Positions 1 through 8,627 of a stretch of 53,816 nucleotides of DNA are shown one piece after another. The stretch covers positions 1 to 53,816 of the forward strand of contig CANRBX010000015.1 in assembly GCA_947628955.1 (NCBI GenBank), read 5' to 3'. Every line of letters starts with the position of its first letter. Position 1 is the first letter of the stretch. Both the position numbers and the translations under genes were made by a program. Below the pieces are notes generated by a model. That model had not been told where the DNA came from and ran no database searches. It worked only from the letters and a program-made list of their open reading frames with translations. This DNA is from an uncultured Lachnospiraceae bacterium. Lineage in GTDB: Bacteria; Bacillota; Clostridia; Lachnospirales; Lachnospiraceae.

Positions 1-3
1 AGA

Positions 4-46
4 AAACCGATGGCTCCTGACTGAAATAAGTCTACTCCATCGGTTT
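4..46 (+). terminator. Possible terminator at left edge of window
   Basis: A 10-bp inverted repeat (AAACCGATGG at 4-13, CCATCGGTTT at 37-46) with a 23-base loop is followed by a short T-rich stretch. It would end whatever gene lies left of the window and separates it from the fhs promoter. The U-tract is weak and the loop is long, so the call is tentative. Confidence 0.35.
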
Positions 47-115
47 CCTTTATTCAAGCTGGCCTCTGAACAGTAACCGAAATTTTCCGCGGCGCCGAAT
101 TTTTCTGATAAATTC

Positions 116-144
116 TTGACGAAAGAAAAATAATTTGCTATAAT
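116..144 (+). promoter_or_regulatory. Sigma-A promoter of fhs leader
   Basis: TTGACG at 116-121 and TATAAT at 139-144 are separated by 17 bases. Transcription would start near 151, just before the THF riboswitch. Confidence 0.85.
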
Positions 145-157
145 TAGCGGCGAATAA

Positions 158-256
158 GAGGTAGAGAAGATACTGTACGTTAAGTGTCACACGATGGGAA
201 GGTCTTTATGTGAACGAAGGAGGGTTCTCCGCGTTACGGTATCGCTTCCGCTACTG
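158..256 (+). promoter_or_regulatory. Tetrahydrofolate (THF) riboswitch upstream of fhs
   Basis: The leader carries the conserved core GTTAAGTGT (179-187) typical of the THF-I riboswitch. The closing stem pairs GTAG (161-164) with CTAC (251-254). A second helix pairs GATAC (169-173) with GTATC (239-243). The order of conserved blocks, ending in a CGCTTCCGCTAC-like 3' segment, agrees with the family as I know it. It lies directly downstream of a strong promoter and 115 bases before fhs, a THF-dependent enzyme gene and an expected target. The assignment rests on motif recognition, not a covariance-model search. Confidence 0.85.
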
Positions 257-296
257 CGTGAAATGGATTTCCGGGTCCCTTTGCGCAGTTTTTTTT
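254..296 (+). terminator. Riboswitch expression-platform terminator
   Basis: CTGCG (254-258) and CGCAG (284-288) form the base of a hairpin, extended by AAA/TTT pairing, and are followed by eight Ts (289-296). The left arm touches the 3' strand of the aptamer closing stem, so ligand binding could control its formation. An ACGCAG copy after the T-run (297-302) could compete for the same left arm. Confidence 0.65.
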
Positions 297-370
297 ACGC
301 AGAGGCAAAGGACAGAGTCCATTCTATTCAAACAGCTCTATGTGTAAAAAAGAAAGGAGAACTGAAGACT

Positions 371-2056
371 ATGGGATTCAAAACAGACATTGAGATCGCT
401 CAGGAAACAAAGATGTCCCCGATCACGGAGATCGCGGCAAAGGCAGGCATTGACGCGAAATACCTGGAGCAGTACGGAAACTACAAGGCAAAGATCGACT
501 ATAATCTGCTGAAGGAGACGGATAAGCCGGACGGCAAGCTTGTGCTTGTGACCGCGATCAACCCGACGCCGGCAGGCGAGGGCAAGACGACGACGACGGT
601 CGGTCTGGCGGACGGACTTTCCAGGCTCGGCAAGAACGTTATGGTAGCGCTTCGCGAGCCGTCTCTTGGACCGGTATTTGGCGTGAAGGGCGGAGCCGCA
701 GGCGGCGGATACGCACAGGTGGTTCCGATGGAGGACATCAACCTGCATTTCACGGGCGACTTCCACGCGATCGGCGCGGCGAACAATCTGCTCGCGGCCA
801 TGGTTGACAATCATATTTACCAGGGCAACGCGCTGAACATCGATCCGCGCAAGATCACCTGGAGACGCTGCGTGGACATGAATGACCGTCAGCTGCGCTT
901 CGTGGTGGACGGCCTCGGCGGAAAGACGAACGGCATGCCGAGAGAGGACGGCTATGATATCACGGTGGCCTCCGAGATCATGGCGGTGCTCTGCCTGTCC
1001 AACGATATCACAGACCTGAAGAACCGTCTGGCGAGAATCATTGTCGGATACACATACGGCAAGGCTTCCGAGCAGAAACCGGTCACGGCCGGCGACCTGA
1101 ACGCACAGGGCGCAATGTGCGCGCTGCTGAAGGATGCCCTGAAGCCGAACCTGGTACAGACCCTGGAGCATACGCCGGCGATCGTGCACGGCGGCCCGTT
1201 CGCGAACATCGCACACGGCTGCAACTCCGTCATCGCGACGAAGATGGCCCTGAAGCTTGGCGATTATGCGATCACAGAGGCAGGCTTCGGCGCAGACCTC
1301 GGCGCTGAGAAGTTCCTTGACATCAAGTGCCGTATGGCAGGACTGAAGCCGAATGCGGTTGTCATCGTTGCTACGGTGCGTGCACTGAAGTACAACGGCG
1401 GCGTTCCGAAGGCAGAGCTGAATACTCCGAACCTCGAGGCTCTGGAGAAGGGTCTTCCGAACCTTCTGAAGCATGTCAGCAACATCAGAAACGTCTACAA
1501 GCTTCCGTGCGTGGTCGCGATCAACGCGTTCCCGACCGACACTCCGGAGGAGCTTGCCCTGGTGGAGAACAAGTGCAGAGAGCTTGGCGTGAATGTTGCC
1601 CTGTCCGAGGTATGGGCAAAGGGCGGCGAAGGCGGCATCAAGCTTGCTGAGGAAGTGATCCGCCTGGTAGAGGAGCCGAACGACTTCACATACAGCTACG
1701 AGCTGGAGGGAAGCATTGAGGATAAGCTGAACCAGATCGTACAGAAGATCTACGGCGGCAGCAAGGTGGTTCTGACCGCAAACGCGCAGAAGCAGGCGAA
1801 GGAGCTCGAGGCTCTCGGCTACGGCAACTGCCCGATCTGCGTTGCGAAGACACAGTACTCCCTGACCGACGACCAGACGAAGCTCGGCGCTCCGACCGGA
1901 TTTGAGGTGACGGTGCGCAACCTGAAGATCTCCGCGGGCGCAGGCTTCATCGTTGCCCTGACCGGCGAGATCATGACGATGCCCGGCCTGCCGAAGGTTC
2001 CGGCTGCAGAGCGCATCGACGTAGACGAGACCGGCAAGATCTCCGGCCTGTTCTGA
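371..2056 (+). CDS. fhs: Formate--tetrahydrofolate ligase
   Basis: Cytosolic enzyme that joins formate to tetrahydrofolate with ATP hydrolysis, giving 10-formyl-THF for purine synthesis and the folate (Wood-Ljungdahl methyl) branch. The 561-residue product is the usual family length. It has the N-terminal P-loop [12 protein letters not shown] at about residues 66-77, then family-typical stretches such as [19 protein letters not shown] and an [15 protein letters not shown] block. The ATG at 371 is chosen because AGGAGA lies at 355-360; the longer reading frame from 194 would run through the riboswitch and is not used. It is preceded by a THF riboswitch and terminator, so expression should respond to folate status. 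A formate channel gene follows 180 bases later, which fits formate supply. Confidence 0.97.
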   Translation: MGFKTDIEIAQETKMSPITEIAAKAGIDAKYLEQYGNYKAKIDYNLLKETDKPDGKLVLVTAINPTPAGEGKTTTTVGLADGLSRLGKNVMVALREPSLGPVFGVKGGAAGGGYAQVVPMEDINLHFTGDFHAIGAANNLLAAMVDNHIYQGNALNIDPRKITWRRCVDMNDRQLRFVVDGLGGKTNGMPREDGYDITVASEIMAVLCLSNDITDLKNRLARIIVGYTYGKASEQKPVTAGDLNAQGAMCALLKDALKPNLVQTLEHTPAIVHGGPFANIAHGCNSVIATKMALKLGDYAITEAGFGADLGAEKFLDIKCRMAGLKPNAVVIVATVRALKYNGGVPKAELNTPNLEALEKGLPNLLKHVSNIRNVYKLPCVVAINAFPTDTPEELALVENKCRELGVNVALSEVWAKGGEGGIKLAEEVIRLVEEPNDFTYSYELEGSIEDKLNQIVQKIYGGSKVVLTANAQKQAKELEALGYGNCPICVAKTQYSLTDDQTKLGAPTGFEVTVRNLKISAGAGFIVALTGEIMTMPGLPKVPAAERIDVDETGKISGLF

Positions 2057-2158
2057 TACGGCGGGACCGGTGCGGAAAAGCGGGCATGGACGGCATGCCT
2101 CTCCGCAGAAGGAGAATATAAGGGACACGTTGTTTAAGTGATTCCCCCATAAAGGCGG

Positions 2159-2186
2159 AGCTCGCCGCACTTCTGCGCGGCGGGCT
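2159..2186 (+). other. GC-rich hairpin in focA leader
   Basis: AGCTCGCCGC (2159-2168) pairs with GCGGCGGGCT (2177-2186) with one G-U pair. No T-run follows, so it is not a classic terminator. It may act as a processing or stability element between fhs and focA. Confidence 0.4.
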
Positions 2187-2235
2187 TCGACTGTATATGC
2201 CGGAGACTGGAATTGTTTACAGGAGGATTGAATGC

Positions 2236-2997
2236 ATGTTTAAAAATGAGATAGAGGCAGTAGGCAACACTGCGAAGGGAAAACTGAAGCTGCTGGAGAA
2301 TAATATGACCGGATACGTGCTGATGGCGGTCCTCGCGGGAGTGTTCATCGGTTTCGGAAGCATTATGATGGGCATTGTCGGGGGCGTGATGGCGGGACAG
2401 CCGGCGCAGAAGCTGATCTGCGGCATTGTCTTTTCCGTAGGGCTCTGCCTGGTGACGGTTGCCGGGGCGGAGCTGTTTACCGGCAATAATTTTGTCATGG
2501 CGGTCGGCAGCTTTACCGGGGCGGTTCCGTGGGCGAAGACGATCAAGCTGTGGGTGGTCTGCTACATCGGCAATCTGATCGGTTCCGTGGCTACGGCTGT
2601 GGTCTTTATCCTGACCGGGCTGGACACCGGGGATACCGGCACGTTCCTGTCAAACGCTGCGGCGGGCAAGATGGCCGGAGCTCCCCTGAACCTGTTCACC
2701 AAGGCGATCTTCTGCAACATGCTCGTGTGCCTCGCCATCTGGTGCGGCGCGAAGCTGAAATCAGAGGGCGCCAAGATCGCGATGAACTTCTGCTGCGTCG
2801 CCACGTTCGTAACCTGCGGCTTCGAGCACAGTGTCGCAAACATGACATTCCTGACGATCGGCCTGATGAATCCGATGGAGGCCACGGTGAGCATCGGAGG
2901 ATTTTTCTACAACCTTCTGATCGTCACAGCTGGAAATATGGTGGGCGGCATCCTGTTTGTCGCGCTCCCGTACTATCTGATCGCAAAGGAAAAATAG
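2236..2997 (+). CDS. focA: Formate/nitrite transporter (FocA family)
   Basis: Integral membrane channel of the formate-nitrite transporter family, forming pentamers that pass formate or related small anions. The 253-residue product shows six hydrophobic segments and an internal ELFTGNNFVM stretch that matches the family signature region, with a second half containing GFEHSVANM. The ATG at 2236 is preceded by AGGAGG at 2221-2226. Position downstream of fhs suggests it supplies or balances formate for one-carbon metabolism; direction of transport cannot be told from sequence. Confidence 0.93.
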   Translation: MFKNEIEAVGNTAKGKLKLLENNMTGYVLMAVLAGVFIGFGSIMMGIVGGVMAGQPAQKLICGIVFSVGLCLVTVAGAELFTGNNFVMAVGSFTGAVPWAKTIKLWVVCYIGNLIGSVATAVVFILTGLDTGDTGTFLSNAAAGKMAGAPLNLFTKAIFCNMLVCLAIWCGAKLKSEGAKIAMNFCCVATFVTCGFEHSVANMTFLTIGLMNPMEATVSIGGFFYNLLIVTAGNMVGGILFVALPYYLIAKEK

Positions 2998-3024
2998 AGA
3001 TGTGACGGGGCATCCCGGAGGGAA

Positions 3025-3104
3025 CGGATACATAAAAGATCTGCGGTTCTGCCGGACTGACCCGAAGGAAAGCGGATACATAAAAGATGCGCGGTTCTGA
3101 CGGA
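3025..3104. repeat. Two-copy 48-bp tandem duplication
   Basis: The block starting CGGATACATAAAAGAT occurs at 3025-3056 and again at 3073-3104 with a few substitutions, giving a 48-base period. It lies in the 3' flank of focA and overlaps no supported gene. Confidence 0.75.
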
Positions 3105-3169
3105 TCCGTCCGGAAGGGAAGAACAAGAGATTCTGCCAGGGTATTCCGGGAGAAAATGAATAGAAGAAT

Positions 3170-3227
3170 ATGCGGCTTCGCAGAGCAGCGGCTGTCTGTA
3201 TGACAGGCTGCCCGACGGAAGCCGCAT
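3170..3227. terminator. Bidirectional hairpin between focA and the convergent gene
   Basis: ATGCGGCTTC (3170-3179) pairs with GAAGCCGCAT (3218-3227), with a nested stem pairing CTGTC with GACAG and GCAGC with GCTGC. Genes converge on it from both sides. T-tracts on either side are poor, so termination efficiency is uncertain. Confidence 0.6.
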
Positions 3228-3337
3228 TTGACGTCAGAGGGTTTTTCCCTGCCAGAGGGCTTTTCTTCCTGCTCCCGCACAGAAAGCGCTCCGCGCATGG
3301 ACATGCAGGGGAAAACTGCTTTGTGGCTGCCGCTTTG

Positions 3338-3838
3338 CTACAGGGGATTCCTGGCGCGGTCGAGCGCCTTTGAGATTGCGGACAGGAGGAGCTGGGAGGT
3401 GTACCGGTTCTCCTGCGGGCAGGTGATCCCCTCGAGCGTCTGCTTTTCCAGGATCTGCGAGGTGATATGCTCCAGGGACGGCGAGACGAGCGGAAAGGCC
3501 GCCTCTGTCGCTTCGCTGAGGTTCACAAGCCGGATGGAGTTGATATGGTTCTGGTCGACCGTGACCTCCACATCGACAGCGGAATCCCCGAGCGTCACCG
3601 GCGTCGTGTAGACTCCGGCTGTGAAGGCCGCAGACTCTGACTGGCTTTTGGCGGCCTCGGAGGAGGCCTGCGTCTGTGCCTGGACGGCGGGACTGCCGCT
3701 CTGATTGCTCTGTGTTTTCAGCTTTCCGGAGAACATCAGCACCAGACATACGATCAGCAGGATCGCGAGAAAGAGCAGAAGCAGGGTGTAGATGATCTCC
3801 CGGGTTTTAAGGACAATGATCTTGGGATTGGAACTCAT
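3338..3838 (-). CDS. Membrane-anchored protein, possibly FMN-binding-domain-like
   Basis: A 166-residue protein with a short cytosolic N-terminus, one strong membrane segment at about residues 15-36, a Gln/Ser/Ala-rich linker at about 40-72, and an outside domain of about 95 residues. That domain begins with a YTTPVTLGDSAVDVEVTVD strand pattern and ends with an amphipathic helix. The fold order recalls small extracytoplasmic FMN_bind domains, but the Ser/Thr flavin-attachment motif is not clear, so the assignment is an inference. The start has CCGGAG about 7 bases upstream and a TATAAT-like box about 15-20 bases upstream. It is transcribed divergently from the DegV gene. Confidence 0.65.
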   Translation of the reverse strand: MSSNPKIIVLKTREIIYTLLLLFLAILLIVCLVLMFSGKLKTQSNQSGSPAVQAQTQASSEAAKSQSESAAFTAGVYTTPVTLGDSAVDVEVTVDQNHINSIRLVNLSEATEAAFPLVSPSLEHITSQILEKQTLEGITCPQENRYTSQLLLSAISKALDRARNPL

Positions 3839-3908
3839 GGCATACTCCGGAATAATTATATTTTAATACAGTTTATTGCAGGTGGTCATGCTTTATGATA
3901 ACTATTGT

Positions 3909-3937
3909 TTGCAAAGACGCCGGGTTCGTGGTATGAT
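3909..3937 (+). promoter_or_regulatory. Promoter of degV-like gene
   Basis: TTGCAA (3909-3914) and TATGAT (3932-3937) are spaced by 17 bases, 33 bases before the start codon. Confidence 0.65.
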
Positions 3938-3970
3938 TGGAAAAGAAAACAGAGAAACAGGGGGACGGCT

Positions 3971-4840
3971 ATGAACGACTATTTAATCACAACGGACAAC
4001 ATGGGCGATCTGCCGGAGGAATATGCTGCGGAGCATCAGCTTCCGATGATGTCCCTCACATATCTGCTGGACGGGAAGACGTACAACGCAGAAAATTCTC
4101 TCCCGTACCAGGAGTTTTATAAAAAAATGCGCGAGGGATGCATGCCGACGACATCCCAGGTCAATCCTGCGGAGGCGAAGGAGAGGCTGTCAGAGTTTCT
4201 GAAGCTCAACCGCAATCTGATCCACATCGCATTTTCCGGCGGCCTGAGCGGCACGTGCAACAGTGTGCGCCTCGCTGCGCAGGAGCTGATGGAGGAGCAG
4301 CCGGACTGCAGGATCACGGTGGTCGATTCCCTGGCCGCTTCCATGGGCGAGGGACTGTACGTCTACAAGGCGCTTGAGCAGCAGGCGGCAGGCCTTACCT
4401 ATGATGAAATGGTACAGTGGCTCGAGGACAACAAGCAGCATATCTGCCATTATTTCACGGTGGACGACCTGTTCCATCTCTACCGCGGAGGGCGCGTTTC
4501 AAAGGTGGCGGCGGTGGTCGGCACCATGATCAATCTGAAGCCGGTGCTGTACGTCGACTCCGAGGGGCATCTGATCCCTCTGGCGAAGGTGCGCGGCCGC
4601 AGAAAATCGCTGAATGCGATCGTGGACTACATGGAAAAGAAGATGGGCAGCTTCAGGGACAAGAACGACATCGTCTTTATCAGCCACGGAGACTGCTACG
4701 AGGATGCGCTCTATGTGCAGGAGCAGGTTCGGAAACGCTTCGGCATCCAGAATTTCATGATCGCGCCGGTGGGGCCGACGATCGGGGCACATTCCGGGCC
4801 GGGGACTCTTGCGTTGTTTTTTATGGGAGATGAACGCTGA
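3971..4840 (+). CDS. DegV family fatty-acid-binding protein
   Basis: A 289-residue cytosolic protein of the DegV/FakB family, whose members hold a single fatty acid and in some species present it to fatty acid kinase FakA. Family hallmarks are visible: an early TTDNMGDLP, the TTSQVNPAE motif near residue 57, SGGLSGTCNS near 91, and VVDSLAASMGEG near 115, followed by a C-terminal GPTIGAHSGPG. The ATG at 3971 follows a GGGGGAC ribosome site; the upstream in-frame TTG at 3905 lies inside the promoter. Its 3' end is only about 50 bases from the large secreted protein gene, so the two may be co-transcribed. No fakA is nearby. Confidence 0.9.
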   Translation: MNDYLITTDNMGDLPEEYAAEHQLPMMSLTYLLDGKTYNAENSLPYQEFYKKMREGCMPTTSQVNPAEAKERLSEFLKLNRNLIHIAFSGGLSGTCNSVRLAAQELMEEQPDCRITVVDSLAASMGEGLYVYKALEQQAAGLTYDEMVQWLEDNKQHICHYFTVDDLFHLYRGGRVSKVAAVVGTMINLKPVLYVDSEGHLIPLAKVRGRRKSLNAIVDYMEKKMGSFRDKNDIVFISHGDCYEDALYVQEQVRKRFGIQNFMIAPVGPTIGAHSGPGTLALFFMGDER

Positions 4841-4889
4841 GGACACAGCGGCGCTGTGAGACTAGACAGGCTGACAGGAGGAAAATCAG

Positions 4890-7802
4890 ATGAAGCGACG
4901 TTTTCTTGCGATATTGATGGCGGCTGTTATGACAGGCACGCTGCCCGGCTCTGCACTGATGACGAATGCTGCCGGGGATGAGCTGATCGTGGAGATCGCG
5001 GAGGAGCCGGCCGGGGAGGCGCTGACTGTGGATGCGCCGTCCGTGGGTATATCGGACATGGGGATGCCGGCTGCGCTGCCTGCGGAGCCGTCCGCGAATT
5101 TTGAGGAGATTCTGGATGAAGACTCGCAGGGGCCTTCCGGAGCCACAGGGACTGCCGATGGTCTGGCCGGTGACCTTTCCGGGGCCGCGGGGAACACTGA
5201 CGGTTCGGCCGGCGACCTTTCCGGGGCTGCGGGGAACGCGGACGGTTCGGCCGGTGACCTTTCCGGGACTGCGGGAAATACTGATGATTCGGCCGACAAT
5301 CTTTCCGGGGCCGCAGGGAGTGCTGATGGCTTGGCCGGTGATCTTTCCGGGGCTGCAGGAAGTGCGGACGGTTCAGCCGGTGAGCCGGGCGAGACGACAG
5401 CGAACGCCGGCGGGCTTCCAGGGGCGGCCGGGATTGCAGGCCTGGGCGCGCCCATTATCATGATTGAGGACATCCAGACGGAAACCACCGCAGAGACGGA
5501 GACAGAGACAGAGCCTGACTCTGAGCAGGAGACAGTCATTGCGTATGAGACAGAGACCGGGATGCTCCAGGAGTCCGGCCTTGCCTCGGAGGCATCGAGC
5601 CCGCAGTATGCGCTCATGCGCATCGCCAGTACAGCGTACAGCGGATCGTATGGCGCGCAGCTCTCCGGAAATTCAAAGACGGTCTATGACAAGATGAAGG
5701 AAGTGCTGCTTGGCGAGGCGGCGCCGGCGGACACCACCATTGCGCTGACGACGCCGATAACCTTCACGCTGCAGAAATACGTGGCGGAGACCTGGAACAC
5801 GGATAAGCTGACTGATGCCGGGTATCAGGCGGGGATGAATGAGGTCAAATACATCGTGCAGTCCGCATTTGACGCATTTGCCTATGACTGTCCGCAGGTG
5901 TTCTGGCTGAAGGCGCCGAAATATAATGTGAGCATATCGATCACAAAGGGTGCAAGTATCACAGGAACGGTTAAGAGCGTTACCATAGGCATCGGAAGCG
6001 CAGTGCTTTACGAGGGGGCCTTTGCGGACAGGGCAGCGTTTAATACGGCGGTGCAGTCCGCGGTGATAGAGATCAAAAAGGAACTGTCGTCGGACACCTC
6101 CAGGGCAGAGACATTAAAGACCATTCACGATTACCTGTGCGAGAAGATCGTATACGGAGAGAATACGTTCAGCCATTCGGCAGTCGGCGTGTTCCTGAAG
6201 GGCGGGACGGTGGTCTGTGAGGGCTACGCAAAATCATACAAGATCCTCTGCGACCAGTTTGGGATACCATGCGCCCTGGTTGTGGGAGACGCAAATGAAG
6301 GCGCGCACATGTGGAACTATGTGCAGATGGAGGACACGAACTGGTATCTGGTAGACGTGACCTGGGACGATCAGACAACCGGTATTTTTGATACGTATTT
6401 CCTGGCCGGAAATAATACGACCGTGTTCAACAATAAAAAGGTCAGCGAAGAGCGCACGGTCCGTACGAATTTTTCCAATTCCACATCGACGATGAGCTTT
6501 ACCATTCCGGTGCTGAACAGCGAATCCTATGCGGCAGTGCACGGACTGCCGGCACATACACACAGCTGGAAGGTCATAGAGAGCAATGCCTCCTGCAGAG
6601 GCGAGGGCACAACGAAGGTTGAATGCAGAGGATGCGGACAGACCAAGACATTTACAGCCCCGGCGCTCCCGCATGAGCTGGTTGAGATTTCAGATAACAA
6701 TGCGACCTGCATGAAGGACGGAACAAAGAGGAAGCGCTGCAGTGTCTGCGGCTACGAGGAAGCGCCTGTAGAGGATCCGGGCACAAAGCTGCCGCACCGC
6801 TTTGAAAATTATGTTTCGGACAACAATGCAACCTGCCAGGCGGACGGAACGAAGACGGCATTCTGTGAGTACGACTGCGGCACATCGGATACAGTACCGG
6901 ATGTCGGAAGCAGGCTGCCAAACCATGTCTTTGAAAATTACGTTTCCAATCATGACGCGACCTGCACGGCGGATGGCACAAAGACGGCACTCTGCAAATT
7001 CAACTGCGGCGCCTCCGACACCGTACCGGATGTCGGCACAAAACTGCCGCATGTATTTGAAAATTACGTGTCAAACCATGATGCGGTAAGCTGCATGGCG
7101 GATGGGACAAAGACCGCGTTCTGCATCTATAACTGCGGCACGAAGGATACGGTCACGGATCCCGGCAGCAGGCTTGCGCACAGCTTTGTAAATTACGTTT
7201 CCAATAATGACGCGACCCGGGATCAGGACGGCACGAAAACCGCTTCCTGCATCTATGGCTGCGGCACGAAGGATACGGTAACGGATCCCGGCACAAAACT
7301 GACGTCGAAGCCTAAACTGAATGTCAGTTCCCTGAAGCTGAAGATGGGCCAGTCGACGACCTGCGTGGAGGTCAGCGGCCTTGTCCGCGGCGACAAGATC
7401 GTAAGCTGGAAATCCTCGAATACGAAAATTGTCAAGGTGACCAAGAAAGGCAAGATCACGGCGCAGAAGAAGACCGGATCCGCGAAGATCACGGTGACGG
7501 TGAAGAACGGAAAGCACAAGTATCCCCTGACCGTAAAAGTAACGGTGCAGAAGAACACGGTCAGGACGACGAAGATTTCCGGGGTTGAGGAGAAGCTCAC
7601 GCTGAAGAAAGGAAAGACCGTCAGGCTGAAGCCGGTGCTCAAGCCGCTCACCAGCCAGGAGAAGATCACATACAGCTCTTCGAATAAGAAGGTAGCGACA
7701 GTCTCCGCGTCGGGCAAGATCAAGGCGATTAAGAAGGGCACAACAACGATCACCGTAAAGAGCGGATCGGTCACGGTGAAGTGCAAGGTGACTGTGAAGT
7801 AA
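4890..7802 (+). CDS. Secreted transglutaminase-like protein with Cys repeats and Ig-like C-terminus
   Basis: A 970-residue exported protein. Order of parts: a signal peptide (residues 1-28, ending at TNAAG); an acidic Gly/Ala/Asp/Ser region with five 14-residue repeats (93-162); a Thr/Glu linker; a transglutaminase-like domain at about 400-510 with Cys443 (in VCEGYAKSY), His473 (AHMWN) and Asp489 (VDVTWDD) as the likely catalytic triad; at least five 42-43-residue repeats with paired Cys residues at about 557-807 (pattern NYVSNNDATC..DGTKTA.C...CGT); and two Lys-rich Big2/Ig-like domains at about 808-970. No LPXTG anchor or SLH domain is seen, so it is probably released or bound non-covalently to the wall. 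AGGAGG at 4876-4881 supports the start. Function may be protein cross-linking or peptide cleavage at the cell surface; the substrate is unknown. Confidence 0.85.
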   Translation: MKRRFLAILMAAVMTGTLPGSALMTNAAGDELIVEIAEEPAGEALTVDAPSVGISDMGMPAALPAEPSANFEEILDEDSQGPSGATGTADGLAGDLSGAAGNTDGSAGDLSGAAGNADGSAGDLSGTAGNTDDSADNLSGAAGSADGLAGDLSGAAGSADGSAGEPGETTANAGGLPGAAGIAGLGAPIIMIEDIQTETTAETETETEPDSEQETVIAYETETGMLQESGLASEASSPQYALMRIASTAYSGSYGAQLSGNSKTVYDKMKEVLLGEAAPADTTIALTTPITFTLQKYVAETWNTDKLTDAGYQAGMNEVKYIVQSAFDAFAYDCPQVFWLKAPKYNVSISITKGASITGTVKSVTIGIGSAVLYEGAFADRAAFNTAVQSAVIEIKKELSSDTSRAETLKTIHDYLCEKIVYGENTFSHSAVGVFLKGGTVVCEGYAKSYKILCDQFGIPCALVVGDANEGAHMWNYVQMEDTNWYLVDVTWDDQTTGIFDTYFLAGNNTTVFNNKKVSEERTVRTNFSNSTSTMSFTIPVLNSESYAAVHGLPAHTHSWKVIESNASCRGEGTTKVECRGCGQTKTFTAPALPHELVEISDNNATCMKDGTKRKRCSVCGYEEAPVEDPGTKLPHRFENYVSDNNATCQADGTKTAFCEYDCGTSDTVPDVGSRLPNHVFENYVSNHDATCTADGTKTALCKFNCGASDTVPDVGTKLPHVFENYVSNHDAVSCMADGTKTAFCIYNCGTKDTVTDPGSRLAHSFVNYVSNNDATRDQDGTKTASCIYGCGTKDTVTDPGTKLTSKPKLNVSSLKLKMGQSTTCVEVSGLVRGDKIVSWKSSNTKIVKVTKKGKITAQKKTGSAKITVTVKNGKHKYPLTVKVTVQKNTVRTTKISGVEEKLTLKKGKTVRLKPVLKPLTSQEKITYSSSNKKVATVSASGKIKAIKKGTTTITVKSGSVTVKCKVTVK
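5166..5375 (+). repeat. Five 42-bp coding repeats
   Basis: The 14-residue unit AGDLSGAAGNTDGS is repeated five times without gaps inside the secreted protein gene. Units differ mainly by synonymous or conservative changes. The region is probably a flexible surface spacer prone to copy-number change. Confidence 0.85.
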
Positions 7803-7958
7803 TTTTCTGAGTTCTCTTTTTTCAGAAAAGAATTCCTGTAAAACTGGAATAAAAACAGTAAAAAAGTACATATTACTACCATAACGGCTGCGCGGAAGAG
7901 AGTTTCTCCGGCGCGGCCGGGTAGCTACAGGAAAAAAAGAAAAAGGAGAACGGGAACT

Positions 7959-8519
7959 ATGAAACGCTGGAAAATGTACACGTTATGTATCGCCTGTGTA
8001 TGCAGCATGGCGGTCCTGACAGGCTGTGGGAATGATGAAAGCAGAAACAAAAACGAACAGGAAACGCAGAAAATTACAACGGAAAATCAAGCGGCAGACG
8101 GTAAAAACGATACTGCGGGCAATGTTCCTGCTGCAGAAGACAACGCTGAAAATGGCGTGGAAAATGGCGCCGCTGCGGATAGTATGGCGCAGGGCGGCAG
8201 CCCGTCGGACAGCAGCGGGAACGTGAACAGCGCGACCGATAAAAATTCCGACGCGGGAAATGCAGCTGCGGACAACAGTAACAATGCCGATGACAGCGCT
8301 GACAAGAATGCCGGCAGCGATGTACCCGGGAATAATGTCTCGGACAATAACGGCACAGACGGGGGCGTCGTCGGCGACGCAGGCTCTGACATCATCGAGG
8401 GAGTCGGCGAGGCAGGAAAGGATGTTATTGACGGAGTGGGCGATGCCGGAAAAGAAGTGATCGACGGAGTGGAGGATGCCGGCAATGCCCTGACCGGGAA
8501 TGAACAGAAAAATCCCTGA
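7959..8519 (+). CDS. Low-complexity lipoprotein
   Basis: A 186-residue predicted lipoprotein. The signal peptide ends in the lipobox LTGC with Cys at about residue 23. The mature part is almost wholly Asn, Asp, Ala, Gly and Ser, followed by a C-terminal region with near repeats of the type GVGDAGKEVIDG, which could form an amphipathic helix. No enzymatic domain is recognised. The start is supported by AAAAAGGAGAACGGGAACT upstream. A stem-loop terminator follows at 8563. Its closeness to the secreted transglutaminase-like protein gene suggests a cell-surface role but not what it is. Confidence 0.8.
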   Translation: MKRWKMYTLCIACVCSMAVLTGCGNDESRNKNEQETQKITTENQAADGKNDTAGNVPAAEDNAENGVENGAAADSMAQGGSPSDSSGNVNSATDKNSDAGNAAADNSNNADDSADKNAGSDVPGNNVSDNNGTDGGVVGDAGSDIIEGVGEAGKDVIDGVGDAGKEVIDGVEDAGNALTGNEQKNP

Positions 8520-8562
8520 CAGCAGGCCGGATCCGGCGCCGGAGGCGGCATACAGAAATCAC

Positions 8563-8608
8563 GCGCGGCAGGTTTTTCAGAGAAAGAAAGATCTGCCGCG
8601 CAGTTTTA
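8563..8608 (+). terminator. Terminator of the lipoprotein gene
   Basis: GCGCGGCAG (8563-8571) pairs perfectly with CTGCCGCGC (8593-8601), and AGTTTTAT follows. Confidence 0.65.
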
Positions 8609-8627
8609 TCTGCCGGAGGACAGGCAG

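Noticed and set aside
338-2170. 610-codon minus-strand ORF opposite fhs
   Set aside because: Shadow of a conserved gene in GC-rich sequence; product is Arg/Leu/His-rich without family features and no ribosome site fits.
7803-7919. Hairpins after the large secreted protein gene
   Set aside because: An AT-rich 8-bp stem (7803-7829) without U-tract and an imperfect GC stem (7885-7919) were seen, but neither is a convincing terminator or riboswitch.
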